From: Varroa destructor
Taxonomy: Eukaryota > Arthropoda > Arachnida > Mesostigmata > Varroidae
Direction of reading: 5' to 3'
Assembly: GCF_002443255.2 (NCBI RefSeq)
Contig: NW_019211458.1
Coordinates: 18,223,939-18,287,938 of the forward strand
DNA: 64,000 nucleotides
Positions within the stretch are counted from its first letter, which is position 1. Each line of letters starts with the position of its first letter. Of this stretch, positions 50,890-61,759 are shown piece by piece. Below the pieces are notes generated by a model. It was not told the DNA's origin, made no database searches, and saw only the letters and a program-made list of their open reading frames with translations. The position numbers and the translations under genes were made by a program.

Positions 50890-50935
50890 TATAACACGAT
50901 TGTGTAAAATGCGTGACCTGTACAATCGTGTTATA
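50890..50935. repeat. perfect 14-bp inverted repeat
   Basis: TATAACACGATTGT (50890-50903) and its exact reverse complement (50922-50935) flank an 18-base spacer. A transcript could form a stable hairpin. Confidence 0.95.
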
Positions 50936-51482
50936 AAATAAAAGAGGCGTCTGTATCATTTGCGATTCATCATATACGTTCATTCATAATGCATCTGTGT
51001 GCCAATGGCTGTTTACCATAGTAATGCCCAGCATCGTAACGAATCGGCAGTTCCATGATGAAAATCTTTTTGGGCACCCGTCAAAAATGGGACCTTCAAC
51101 AGGACTCTTGTATGTCCTACAAAAAAAAAGCAGTATGCTTCTCTAAGGCCGTGCGAATTAAGTCTGGGACCTTTTCGGTCAGGTCGCTGTTGGAACTATG
51201 GTCAATTAGTCGCATCATTCTGTCTGACCCAGCGGCATGTGATTGTGCCACTGCCCCCAGCTGATGACTTGGCGTGTCTCATTTCAGTTAATACACGATT
51301 ATCTTCTCAGACCCAATTGTGAAGATTGTACTGCAGCAGTTTGTGTTTTGAATTTTACTGCCTGATGAGAGTTTCGAATTGTTGCCGTTTGGGACACAGC
51401 TGCTGGACTTAATGATTGTTTCACAGAGCGTGGAAACTCGATTCCACTAACAGATTTCTCCTGCTTCGTTTAAAGTATTTGT

Positions 51483-51506
51483 GTTTAAGTTTAAGTTTAA
51501 GTTTAA
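51483..51506 (+). repeat. (GTTTAA)4 hexamer repeat
   Basis: Four perfect copies of a six-base unit, followed 30 bases later by a 22-base A-run. Confidence 0.95.
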
Positions 51507-51539
51507 AATTCCCGGTGTTGAACCATTGTATAGCTTGCC

Positions 51540-51561
51540 AAAAAAAAAAAAAAAAAAAAAA
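51540..51561 (+). repeat. A-run, 22 bases
   Basis: Longest homopolymer in the window. No element body is recognised upstream. Confidence 0.9.
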
Positions 51562-52456
51562 CTAAATGTGTAAGTGGAGTGAACTTAACAATTCAGTATT
51601 GCTTCAATGGACCAGGTCAAACATATAATACGGGATATCGATACCTTCAATCTAGTGACGATCCCGTTTCACACAGGTTAACCTTTGCCGACGTACACAG
51701 TTAGATCTGCATCCGGAAAAATCGAGCTCTTCTATTTTGGTAGTTAGATTAATATCCAAATAGTGTATCTATTCCGTAGGTATAGAACGGAGGCCGTACG
51801 TATTATAAAAACACTTTTGTTTGCTTTGGCTGTGAAGGACCAGCGGACCAAATGACTACGTGAGCCTTTCATATGTCGATCTATTACGACGTCCTATTGA
51901 GCACGCACTACTCCGTATATATTGGCAACTGGTTCTGGCGTATGTCTGTGACCCCGATGGCGAGCCTAGTATAAAATTACTGCAACCGTTCCATATTAGG
52001 GATCCACGATTTGTAGCGATTGCATTAGAGATACGAGGAAAAAGTTCGATGTTTCCAATTGGGTGGAACCAATTCGCTGGTAGAACCCAAATTTCAACTT
52101 GATCATTATGAATGAAAAGCACATATTGTAGACAGGCATCGAATGAAATCACTGTAAATAACGTCTAGTCAGTATCGGCTATGTTTAGGGGGATCTGCAT
52201 CAGTTGTGGGCTGCGTTTACTTTTCAGTTGAAGCCAGTCGATAACAGTTAAGAGGCTGATAACACGCAGATTCGAATAGGTGACACCATATATTGATCGA
52301 AGGTTATCCATATTTCATATACGATAGTTTTCATATCACACTGGGACTGCAACATCCATTCAAATTTAAATCGTACTAGAACCATAAACTTAGAGCACAA
52401 TTGGAATCGTAGGTAACTGATGTTTTTTCGCTTGTGGGAAAGGGCTCAATTTTTCG

Positions 52457-52476
52457 AAAAAAAAAAAAAAAAAAAA
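52457..52476 (+). repeat. A-run, 20 bases
   Basis: Homopolymer followed by CG and a further A-run. Confidence 0.9.
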
Positions 52477-53324
52477 CGAAAAAAATGTATTAATGCGAGA
52501 TATACGCTCCTATAAAGTCATTTGAAATATTAAATATCGTAAATTTATTATCTATAATTTTCGCACAAACGGTCAGCATATAACTTGTGTTGAATAGATG
52601 TACCCTTAAATAGCAGAGTCTGAAATATATAGCACACCAATATGACTGCACTGATGGGCACCACTTTTTAGTACTTTGTTATGAAGTAGCTAGATACGCA
52701 TATTAGCTTGTATTTATCCCTTATTGTATCTCAACAACTGTATAATATACAGACTCCGTGCACGGACATTGTTTCCAAAAGCAAATAAAATTGTTAAAAG
52801 TATACAAAAGGGGGCCTTCTATGCAAGCTTCAGTGACGCTGATTCGCAGATACTGATGCAGTTGCGCCTGTCCCCTAGTGGTGTGCTCGCAAAGCGTCGG
52901 AGCGTTCGAGCTTTGGACTAAGACATGAGAGTGACTACTCTGAGATATATAATTTCTAATATAAATTCTATAGCCGTTGCTTGAACTCGGCTGATTAACA
53001 GAAAACACTCGAGTGTTTTTTGATGACGTGTGCCTATGCAGACCTGTGTTCTTATATCAATATAATTAACTATTTTATTGACTATAATGTAGATGCTTGT
53101 TGTTTCAACTCAATACTTTTTTATACAAAAACACGGTAGTACTTTTTACATCTTTGTTGTATGTGCCTCAAGAAGTTTTAAGTATTCCAAATAGAGTGCA
53201 CATGTCGATTCGAGAGAAAAGATGATCTCTTAAAGTATTGCCGTTCACTGAACGTGCGCCTTGTCCTGCGAAGATTGAGTTTTACCGATTAAAAATCTCT
53301 AATAATATGAATGTGTGACTAAAT

Positions 53325-53351
53325 ATTATAGAAATTATATATTTCTATAAT
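53325..53351. repeat. 11-bp AT-rich palindrome
   Basis: ATTATAGAAAT and its exact reverse complement flank a five-base TATAT loop, followed by a T-run. It could be a hairpin or a small MITE-like footprint. Confidence 0.9.
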
Positions 53352-56300
53352 TTTTTTTTTGCATTTGGAAAATCTACAAGCGTTTCATGTGTGTCTGCAT
53401 TATTAGGTACGCGGAACCTCATATATGAAAGCTAACTCTTTTAGTCCTCTTTCGTGTTGCCTCTTCTCAGACGAATCCCACCATTGGAGCATATGTTCAT
53501 TATTGATTATCCAGTCATGATTGTTGTATAGCATTTACATAGGCAGCAATATCTAAACGATATGATCTAGTAAAATTGAGTATTATGGTATGTTTAAAGA
53601 ACATGGCGAAAGTAATTCGTTTTGATGCAACCCAATACAAATTAATTAAAACATATGTCATTTCCTTACGGCCATCATAATCTGTCGGCCAAGCATGGCA
53701 AAATAAATTCAAACAAGTTTATTTTCAACTTGAAACACAATTATACATTGAAGGGTTAGTTGAAAGCGGACCTACAAACTGAGGTCTGTGCCTCAACCAG
53801 TCGTTACAAATGTATCTAGTCAATTGCACTATCCTGATATGCTTTCTCAATGGAAATGATGTCACCAGGCAAAGTATTGCTGGTTATCGATAATTTCTGC
53901 GATAAATTACAGACACTGACGGCCGAACGTTCCCTTGGACGACGTGAACGTACCTTTTTCTGAGTTCGTTCCCCATGGTCCTGAGTTATAACATACATCT
54001 CGAGAGAAAGACCGCCTAAAGTAAATAATCACATAACGGATATGCTCATTATACTATTTTACATAAGTTCTTCTCAGTTTAGAGTAAATCACTGTAGTCG
54101 GTATCGTGTGTAAAGGGAAAAGCCCAAAGCTATTGATAGAAAACGCTGCAACATAAAGTTCTTGTTAATAAAGATGAATAGCTTCTTATAACTACGACCT
54201 TCCTTTAACAGGAGTGTGATCTAAGTCAAGTAGCTAAACAGTCGTCGTAAAATTTTTTTGGCCAACTCACATGGTGGGCAAACATCAGGCTTGTCCATCT
54301 TCCGCAAAATAGTTAGTCCTGCTACAGATTTATTTTAAGGCTCTAAGAGGTTACATCCGCGTCTGATGAAAGCTACAAAACCACACTTTTTATATCGAAA
54401 CAGAATAATCCAAATAAAACGCGTAATTTCCCTAACACTGTGATAACACAGCGCTGATTTCGAAACAAGGAGGCTCTTTGCCTACTACCAATTACGTCGC
54501 CTAAGACTGCAGTGGGGATAATTATGAGAAAAAAAATATCGCTGACCCCGGAGATGTTAGTTAACTTTCATCGCTGAAAAGCTGTGATACCTCTCTGGCT
54601 GGTCTCTGCCATATTACGCCTGCCTGCCTGACGGCCACAAGCTCACAATCTGTCACAATTCACCTTCGCAGGGGATCACATCCGCCGTTTCAACTGATTG
54701 TAGCCTAAACGGAGGAGTATTAATGTACCATGAGTTAGAACTACAAGCTATGGTGTTTGCAGCTACTGCCAGATATCGATAACATGACCGGTTCGTGTAT
54801 GGCGCTGCAGGCAGAACTAAGAAGATCAGGGTGGAGCTATCCCCAGCCTCGGCCCCACGCAACAAGACAATAGGCCCTTTAGCAGATCCTGCTCGCAACA
54901 GCAGTAGCGACGCCAGCGGATGCAGTAGTTGCCGGTTTTCTGACCCGCGCTAGTGCAGTGTCACTACGATTGAGGTGTAACTTCCTAATATACTCAACGC
55001 GGTTATACATATTTCTATATTGTGTGCTGAATCGCTTTGTGTGTAACGTTGCAGGCGACATATTTCTATTATGATTTCGAAGTATGAAGCCCGCATATCA
55101 AAGAGGTATCAAGTAGATTAGTTGTATAGGTGTGTATTAAAAAAAAATCCATGGTATGCGTCAATAAAATAAATTAAAGATCTTCTATTAATTGAATCCA
55201 CTACTGTGTGTATCGTACATTTCTAATTTTAGGTAATGACCTATTGAGTTCTTCATTTGTGTGTTAGTGCTATTTAACACAAGAAATGACTCGGCTCAAT
55301 TGAGTAGAGTTCGTTTTGACGTTTTTTTAGCAAACTATAGATTGATGACACGCGTATTTCCCATGCCCATCGTACCCTGAACAGGACGCAGGTTTGACCT
55401 CCAACATCTTTTTGCTGCATTAACCTGATTCGGTCCTTAATGAAGTAGCGTTGCTTTCAACTCACGGGTTCACTAAGTAAAAAGTGACTGGCTGGTGTGT
55501 CCTTTATGTGAAAAGTTTTTTAAACACTTACATAGGAGGAAGCATTATGGATACATCATAATTATCATGGCCGCACAGATAGTAGCCGTGACAGATTACG
55601 GTAACGTCTACGTTAACAATTTGTGAAGCATTCTCAACCTTGTATGTCAGCCAATATAAAGACTCAGGTCACACCAGAAACCACACTCACCACCCAATCG
55701 ATCATCCTCTGTTTGTGTTGTACAAAATTTATTAACATCCTGTTACAATTTATAAAACGGCAAAAACGATCACATATAAGTTCTCCTTCTTTTTGCTTGC
55801 ATGTTTTTGTTTTTAATTCGTTTACATTGCAGATAATGAATGCATATACAGAATTTCCTCTAGGCCAAATATCCTACTATGTGCATGTGACTAAGGCCGC
55901 GTGACACCTAAAAGGTGTGGACGTTATTCGTGAAAGGTAACAATTAGTGGAACCGTCTTTCGGGTAGTAAAATCAATCTTTAATTATATGCATAGGCTCT
56001 AATTTGACATTAGTTTGATCGGAGTCATGCAATAATTCGTAAAATACGTATGAACTAGACGATTTTATCCGTTAAATCTAACCACTTCAAAGGACATCAG
56101 GCCTGAGATATCGCATATATAGCAAAACCCGAAGCTTAGGAATCTACTTCTCTGTAGTAAATATAACCAGTAACTGATACACATATAACCTCGTCGAAAA
56201 AGAGTATTCCCGTTTACGACGTCTAGCAGGATGTTCTGGTTCAGTAATATCAGAACTTCCTGCCACATCGTGTTCGTAGAGCAAATTTGATTAATTATTA

Positions 56301-57132
56301 TGCTGCAGCTGGTATTGGAATCTTTGGAGAATGGAATGAGCCGAACAAAGCCCAGAATACAGATATTCCACTGTTGGAAAGTGTGTTCTATTCATGTTAC
56401 AGACAGTGCTACCCGTCATTTCTTGCCCCTTTTTCATTAGTGGACTCCTGATTGGTATAGGATCGCTGTAACGTACTCTGTAGGATAATTTTATAATTCT
56501 TAATTACCAAGGTATCACCCACCACTACCGAGGTATTCTTAATTCACTCCCGTCCAAATGAAATGATGAAAGTTACAGCGGTAACTGTAACACTGTCTAA
56601 CCAGTGGGTTTTACCGAATCGCTGAAGCATTTTTAATTAACGCCAACAGAAACACAATTAGACAATTTAGACAACTTTTACCCACTTGCTGCGCCGGCGC
56701 TTGTTAATAAACTATGTTTTGAATTAGGTGTCATAGATTCTATCACGTTAGCGTACATTTTACTTAACTGCGTTCTTTTTTCCAGCCTCAACAAAGTATA
56801 CTAGTACTATACTATATCTGTGTATGTTCATTTCAGGTGACCTTATTGAGTACGCCGTGGAACGTACAATACGTAGGTAGAAGTAAAAAGAAACTGGCCA
56901 AAAATCCAGCTAAAGCTGAGCACTAAAACTGCGAGCCCATGTTCACCAGCAGTTGTGTTACCTACACCCAAACTTATGTTACTTCTATGCACTGCGATCA
57001 TCTTGTGGGCTTAAGGCAGAATTTAACTATGTGTTATTATGTGTGTTTTTTTTTCGAAATTGTTATAATTAATGGAAGCCTTTCACTTCGCTGCTCTGAA
57101 TCCACATACGAAAGACTCAAATCTGCTCTTAC

Positions 57133-57353
57133 CCGCCGCAGTGATCGTGTTCCTGCAGACGCCCTCCCAACATAAACTCGAGACGGCCCTCAATTAAAAC
57201 AGTTTCCCTCACGCACATCGCATGAGGCCGGTCATGCATTACCGGCGGTCCACTGCCTACATTCACCGACGCAAAAAAAGCAAGAAGGATGAAAGGAAAA
57301 ATGTTTCTGATATTTTCCTTCACTACTACTATTACTGAAATTGTGTCTGCCAT
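57133..57353 (-). CDS. candidate first exon encoding a signal peptide
   Basis: An ATG at 57353 opens 73 codons to a consensus CGG/GTAAGA donor in phase 2 (exon end 57133). The start carries a hydrophobic stretch (IFPFILLAFFASVNVGSG) typical of a signal peptide. After it come two cysteines about 25 residues apart. No family recognised. A phase-2 acceptor near 56925 would add a short tail starting WIFGQFLF and a stop, but that acceptor is unremarkable. Confidence 0.28.
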
Positions 57354-58625
57354 GACAAGGCATGGAGGTCTTTCTGTACACGTATTCGTCTAGCTGGATA
57401 GCACAATAGGCCAACTGTTTTGCCATGTCCTGCAGGTCAGAGACGACGAAGTTTTCTTGTCAGCAGCGCCGCCCTCTGGCGCCGTAAAAATTATAATACA
57501 ATGAGAAAGGCAGGAGAGAGGCGAGCTGAGGCAAAGCGACGGAGCTAGTTAAGAGAGGCAAAAACTTGGAAGAAGTTGGAAGTCGGCTTTCGTGGCTTGA
57601 CACAGAAAGAAGCGTCAAAACGTTCAACTTCAAGGACGCTGGAACGAATGGGCGCCTGCGAAAATCATCGGCTGGGAGACACCTAGAAGGTTATTGTTGC
57701 AAAGAGACAGCAAATGCTTTTCTCTCTCAGAGCAGTCCCTCCTGTCATCATTGTATCAATGCGCCAGCCTGATAGGCACGCCAGGACGCTTGGTGTCTTT
57801 CCATGTCTCGATTGTAACCATAGTCGCCGAACCTTTCGCGGCGTTTTTTTTTGTCACCTGGACATACGTTTGGCTGCTGCTGCTTCTAACCAGACGATGA
57901 TGACTATTGGTAAAGAACTGTTTGGGGCTGAGGCAGTGACGCAGCGCCATAGACAGGCGGAGAAATCGTAGAAGGAGAAAACAAAAGTAGAGCAACAGAA
58001 ATTTTGACACTCGAGATAGGGAATGGGATTAGATTTGGAAGTTGGTCCAGGCCCAAACATGGGCACTACAATATATCGTTAAATAAAAATCGTTTACAAT
58101 ATAATATAGTAACATATGCACGCCTAAATAGGCTGCTGCTACAAGTTTTTGGTGGCTCTAACACTTCTTTTATCAACCGAAGAATTTTAAGTGACTCCAC
58201 GCTACTTCCGTTTCCAGTCGCACGCGTTGATTTTACAAAAGCCCGCAACTCAGCTCAACGAGCGGAGAAAACGACAGAATAACAACAGCTGTTGTCAGCC
58301 GCACGGTAAGTCACCGACGGGACATTGGCAGGTCAATATATACTCTTTTTACTATCTGGGATCTAAAATTTGTCGTTGTTAAATAGGGACAATCTTGTAC
58401 AACAATAAACATACATGTTGCCATACATACATCTTCTGCATAAACGCATCACTGCATGGGAACGTGTACAATAGCTACCACCCTCAAGCCAAATAAAACG
58501 TTTATTGGACCACCTGACATGACCCATGTGCTTCACTCGAGTTTGTATGAATTTCTATGAATAAATATCCAAGTGCTGCATCAAACTTGACATGGAAGCA
58601 CTATAAAATCTTTTCTTTTTTACAG

Positions 58626-59072
58626 AACTTGCTTAGATTAGCCGAGCGCGCTTTCGTCCATAAGTTGCCGATCGATACGAGATGTCAAGCTGCAAGCAAT
58701 GCTTCAGTATCACAATGGCGTATGCAATATGCACATATCAATGGAGATCGACACTGGCATTATCTTCTCTTGCGGCAGGTCTCAAACAGAACCGCGACAG
58801 CCGAAATCAGAAGTGATGGGAAAAAACACAAGTCTGACGTTAAATCAGTGGTCCCATCGCTTCGTAGTTATTTACTGTTTGCGAGGCTGATCCATCAAGT
58901 TCCGTCTCGGATCAATCGCCAAATAATCCGTCCGATAATACAAAAGTTTCACCGGAAAGCAAGGTCGAAGACGGAACTTGTTTCGGTGTCAAGAAGGAAT
59001 TTTCATAGAGACCTATATACTTCACCATCCATTCGGCTTAGTCCTGGGACGAACGGCCATATGCAACACTGA
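58626..59072 (+). CDS. candidate terminal exon inside the longest open frame
   Basis: The longest frame of the window (171 codons, 58557-59072) contains an excellent acceptor (AATCTTTTCTTTTTTACAG) ending at 58625. After it the frame is open 148 codons to TGA. The tail is strongly basic (RQIIRPIIQKFHRKARSK). A consensus donor (ACG/GTAAGT) lies 320 bases upstream at 58305/58306, so a splice here is plausible. Joined from the frame open before that donor, however, the exon would stop after three codons. It may therefore be 3' UTR or a 5' UTR boundary. One frame of this length is near chance expectation. Confidence 0.22.
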   Translation, partial: NLLRLAERAFVHKLPIDTRCQAASNASVSQWRMQYAHINGDRHWHYLLLRQVSNRTATAEIRSDGKKHKSDVKSVVPSLRSYLLFARLIHQVPSRINRQIIRPIIQKFHRKARSKTELVSVSRRNFHRDLYTSPSIRLSPGTNGHMQH

Positions 59073-60572
59073 AAAGATGCTGCAGACGAAACGCTAAAAC
59101 GATACCACCGAACTAAACGTAGCGGCAGTCATAGACAAGAAACGCCATCAAGGTTCGTCCTTGACGGCGATTATCTCATGGGAATGAGCATTATAGTGGG
59201 AGATCATGTCAGATATGAGTATCTAATCAGGTTATCAATCGGTGATAGCAAGTCAGCTAAGGATATAGTAGCCACAAATATATACATTCAATTGCATTGG
59301 TTGCATATAACTAAGAGATACTTACACACTTCACCAAGGTAGAGCTAAACACATGTCTAGACTGAATCGTAGACTTGCAAAATCTACGTATGCGTCATGT
59401 ATTGTACCATAGTTCCTAGGTTGTGACTGACTTACGCACATGGTTTATATAATTGCTTTAGAAACACCTAAAAGATAAGCTCGCACCTCTTTTTTGTCTC
59501 CATTTTTTGTCGCTTTAAGAAGCTGCAAGACCTAACTTTTGAACAAACAGCTAACAGTTTATCTAAACCCTGTGTCTACATTGACCATTTGATTAATACT
59601 TTCATATATGAAAAGTTCTATGACTAATTGAAGTGAATTACTGCCATTTAATTTTATACAACTTTAGACGATTTGCGTGAGGCACAGTTAAAAAAAAGAA
59701 AAAAAAGTAATCAAATTGATCTACTATTGGCTTAACTGTATTACAATCACCTGCAGAAATTTCTGACCATCGATCCTGAATCAGTAGCGATATTTTTACT
59801 GACGATTTCTTAGATCTCATAGTCAAACAATTTTGCCTATATCTCCAAAGCAAAGTACAATTGTCCCGTACTGACATTTCCATTCCATCTGCGAACCTTG
59901 CGAAAATTTTGTCTTAGCTTAAATAGCTCGCAGAACTTATTCATTGGCAAGCCCGCGTCGGTTTCTATAAGCAAGCTAAGTTTTTCGCCCAAAACTCTAT
60001 ACTACGCTCTAGGATCGTCAACGCAACAGAATCGATAATAAATGCAAGGAACAATGACATCAAAAGGTTTTACATCCCTAGTGCGAGTATTACAGAAACA
60101 CTTAGATCACGTTATGCGGAAAACGAACCGCTAAAGAAGAACTTACTCTGATTGCTTCCGTTGCACTGCTAGATAAATACCACAGCATCGACACCCTGGT
60201 TTCTGTTATAGAGCCGTTCGCAAAATGTCTATCGAACTTCCTGTCTTGTTAGGACTTAGTGACTTTTCGAAGAAAACTTAGAACGGTTGCCAGCGATAGT
60301 CAAATCACCGAAAGAGTCACATCATCGAAAGCACCACTGTAATGTGTCGACTTATTCCTGACGACGTTTAACTACGATCGTTGCTGGTCCGTTTCGTTCC
60401 TCTCAGTCCTTACGTTGGCCAAGGTATGGGTGTCGCAACAGCTGCACAATGGAAAACTTCTTGTACACGTCCTTTTTATTGCTACTATTAGATAGCGTAT
60501 ATCAATGACTGGTCCTCCTCCTAGTGTACGTGTGCTGATCTGAGACGCGAATCCTGCACTCGTTTTTCCTTC

Positions 60573-60573
<1 letters not shown>

Positions 60574-60617
<44 letters not shown>

Positions 60618-60627
60618 TCTCTCTTCC
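60574..60627 (+). repeat. (CT)n microsatellite
   Basis: About 37 bases of perfect TC repeat, then a pyrimidine-only tract to about 60627. It lies just upstream of a GC-rich, CpG-containing kilobase (60.7-61.7 kb). GA/CT repeats are common in arthropod promoters. Confidence 0.95.
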
Positions 60628-60629
60628 TG

Positions 60630-61700
60630 CTTCCTCAGATCTGACTCAGCTGGTTCTTCGCTATTGTGAGGTAGGTGCGTATTCCCCAGCTTGTTAAAAC
60701 TTGTGCCTTCGCTAACCTGTTCTGACCGCCACTCCGTTGGTTCCTGTTCGATTGCCGCTAGCGTTGACGCTCTTTTTTCTTCGCCTTTTTCGTATTTTTC
60801 CTTTGTTTATTGATGGTAGCCTTTACCAAATAATGTCGAGTCAGAAAAAGTTTGTGGCGAGACTCGTAATGAAAGTGGTTGCAATTTATCTGTCGACTAC
60901 TTGTCCACGCGCGATGTTGTCAATTGGATGACCAATTTCTGACCGCTCTAAGTGAGGACGTCGACAGCCTAAGGATAATGGAACCCCTGACAACAGAACG
61001 GCCAGTAAACTGGAGGTATTGAGCGTGGGGCTTGCTCCTTTTCACTCTCTTTATCTCGCATCCCACCGCAGTGCGCAAGCGGCAGCAGGCAAGGCAGGTG
61101 TAACGGAGACGCAGGTGGCAATGCCTAGTGCTCTTGTAGATGTAAGAGTGGTAGTCCGTGGCTGCTGTTAGGCTGACAGCAGTTTGGTGGGCGCTCGCTA
61201 TCCGCTTTGTTCACTGTCGCCTCCGCTGCCGTGAATTGCCGGTCCCTGGCTTGTGCTCCTCGGATCCGCGCGGCGGCTGCTGCTGTTTGAGGAGAGGGCT
61301 AACGAAACGGCAGCCGAAGTTAGAGAGGAAGGGCCAACGCCTGTCCCAATCCCACACAGGACAACGTGGGCATGAGCCGGGTGGCCAATCTAGACATGAA
61401 CACAAGCTAGCGCCCAAAAGGGGCCGATAAAGGTCTGTGGGAAGTAGGAGACGGAATGAACAACCTACCCCCCTACCTTTCAGTTGCGGGATGGTCTAGG
61501 ATATCCGGGGAGCCCTCCCGTAGTCGTTTTCTCAGAGAGAAGAAGGAGCCGCCATCTAGAAGCTTCCAGAAGAATCAGCAGAAGATGGGAGCGCAGCCGA
61601 GAAGGACACCGGGAGAGTATACAACAGAGCGGAGAGTAGCTCGAAGTCACTAAAGGAGCCGGTGGTGTAAGGCTGCTGGCCATGCGCAGAAAATGCGGCC
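60630..61700. other. GC-rich, possibly promoter or 5' UTR region
   Basis: This kilobase is clearly richer in G+C than its flanks, keeps its CpG dinucleotides, and has short frames open on both strands (61158-61430 plus, 61211-61417 minus, 61480-61758 minus), as GC-rich DNA does. With the CT repeat at its left edge it resembles a promoter with a leader exon. No convincing coding frame could be chosen. Confidence 0.3.
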
Positions 61701-61759
61701 TTAAAGTATATATCAGCTTAGGTAGAGGTCTCGAAACAGAGGGACGAATCAAGGTCAAA

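Larger units (their letters stand above)
51600..57130. other. no supported gene
   Basis: AT-rich with an A-run and a palindrome. One strong acceptor (TTTTAATTCGTTTACATTGCAG, ending 55832) is followed by a 23-codon frame and stop (IMNAYTEFPLGQISYYVHV), a possible last exon of a gene I could not extend. Confidence 0.3.

Noticed and set aside
54657..54789. Plus-strand phrase HELELQAMVFAATARY, reminiscent of the RNase H region of BEL/Pao or gypsy retrotransposons.
   Set aside because: Only a few residues fit. The flanking frames show no other retrotransposon motif, and the frame is short.
58557..59072. The 171-codon frame as a complete intronless gene.
   Set aside because: Its first part crosses an excellent acceptor. 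One frame of about this length is expected by chance in 64 kb of six-frame translation, and no domain is seen.
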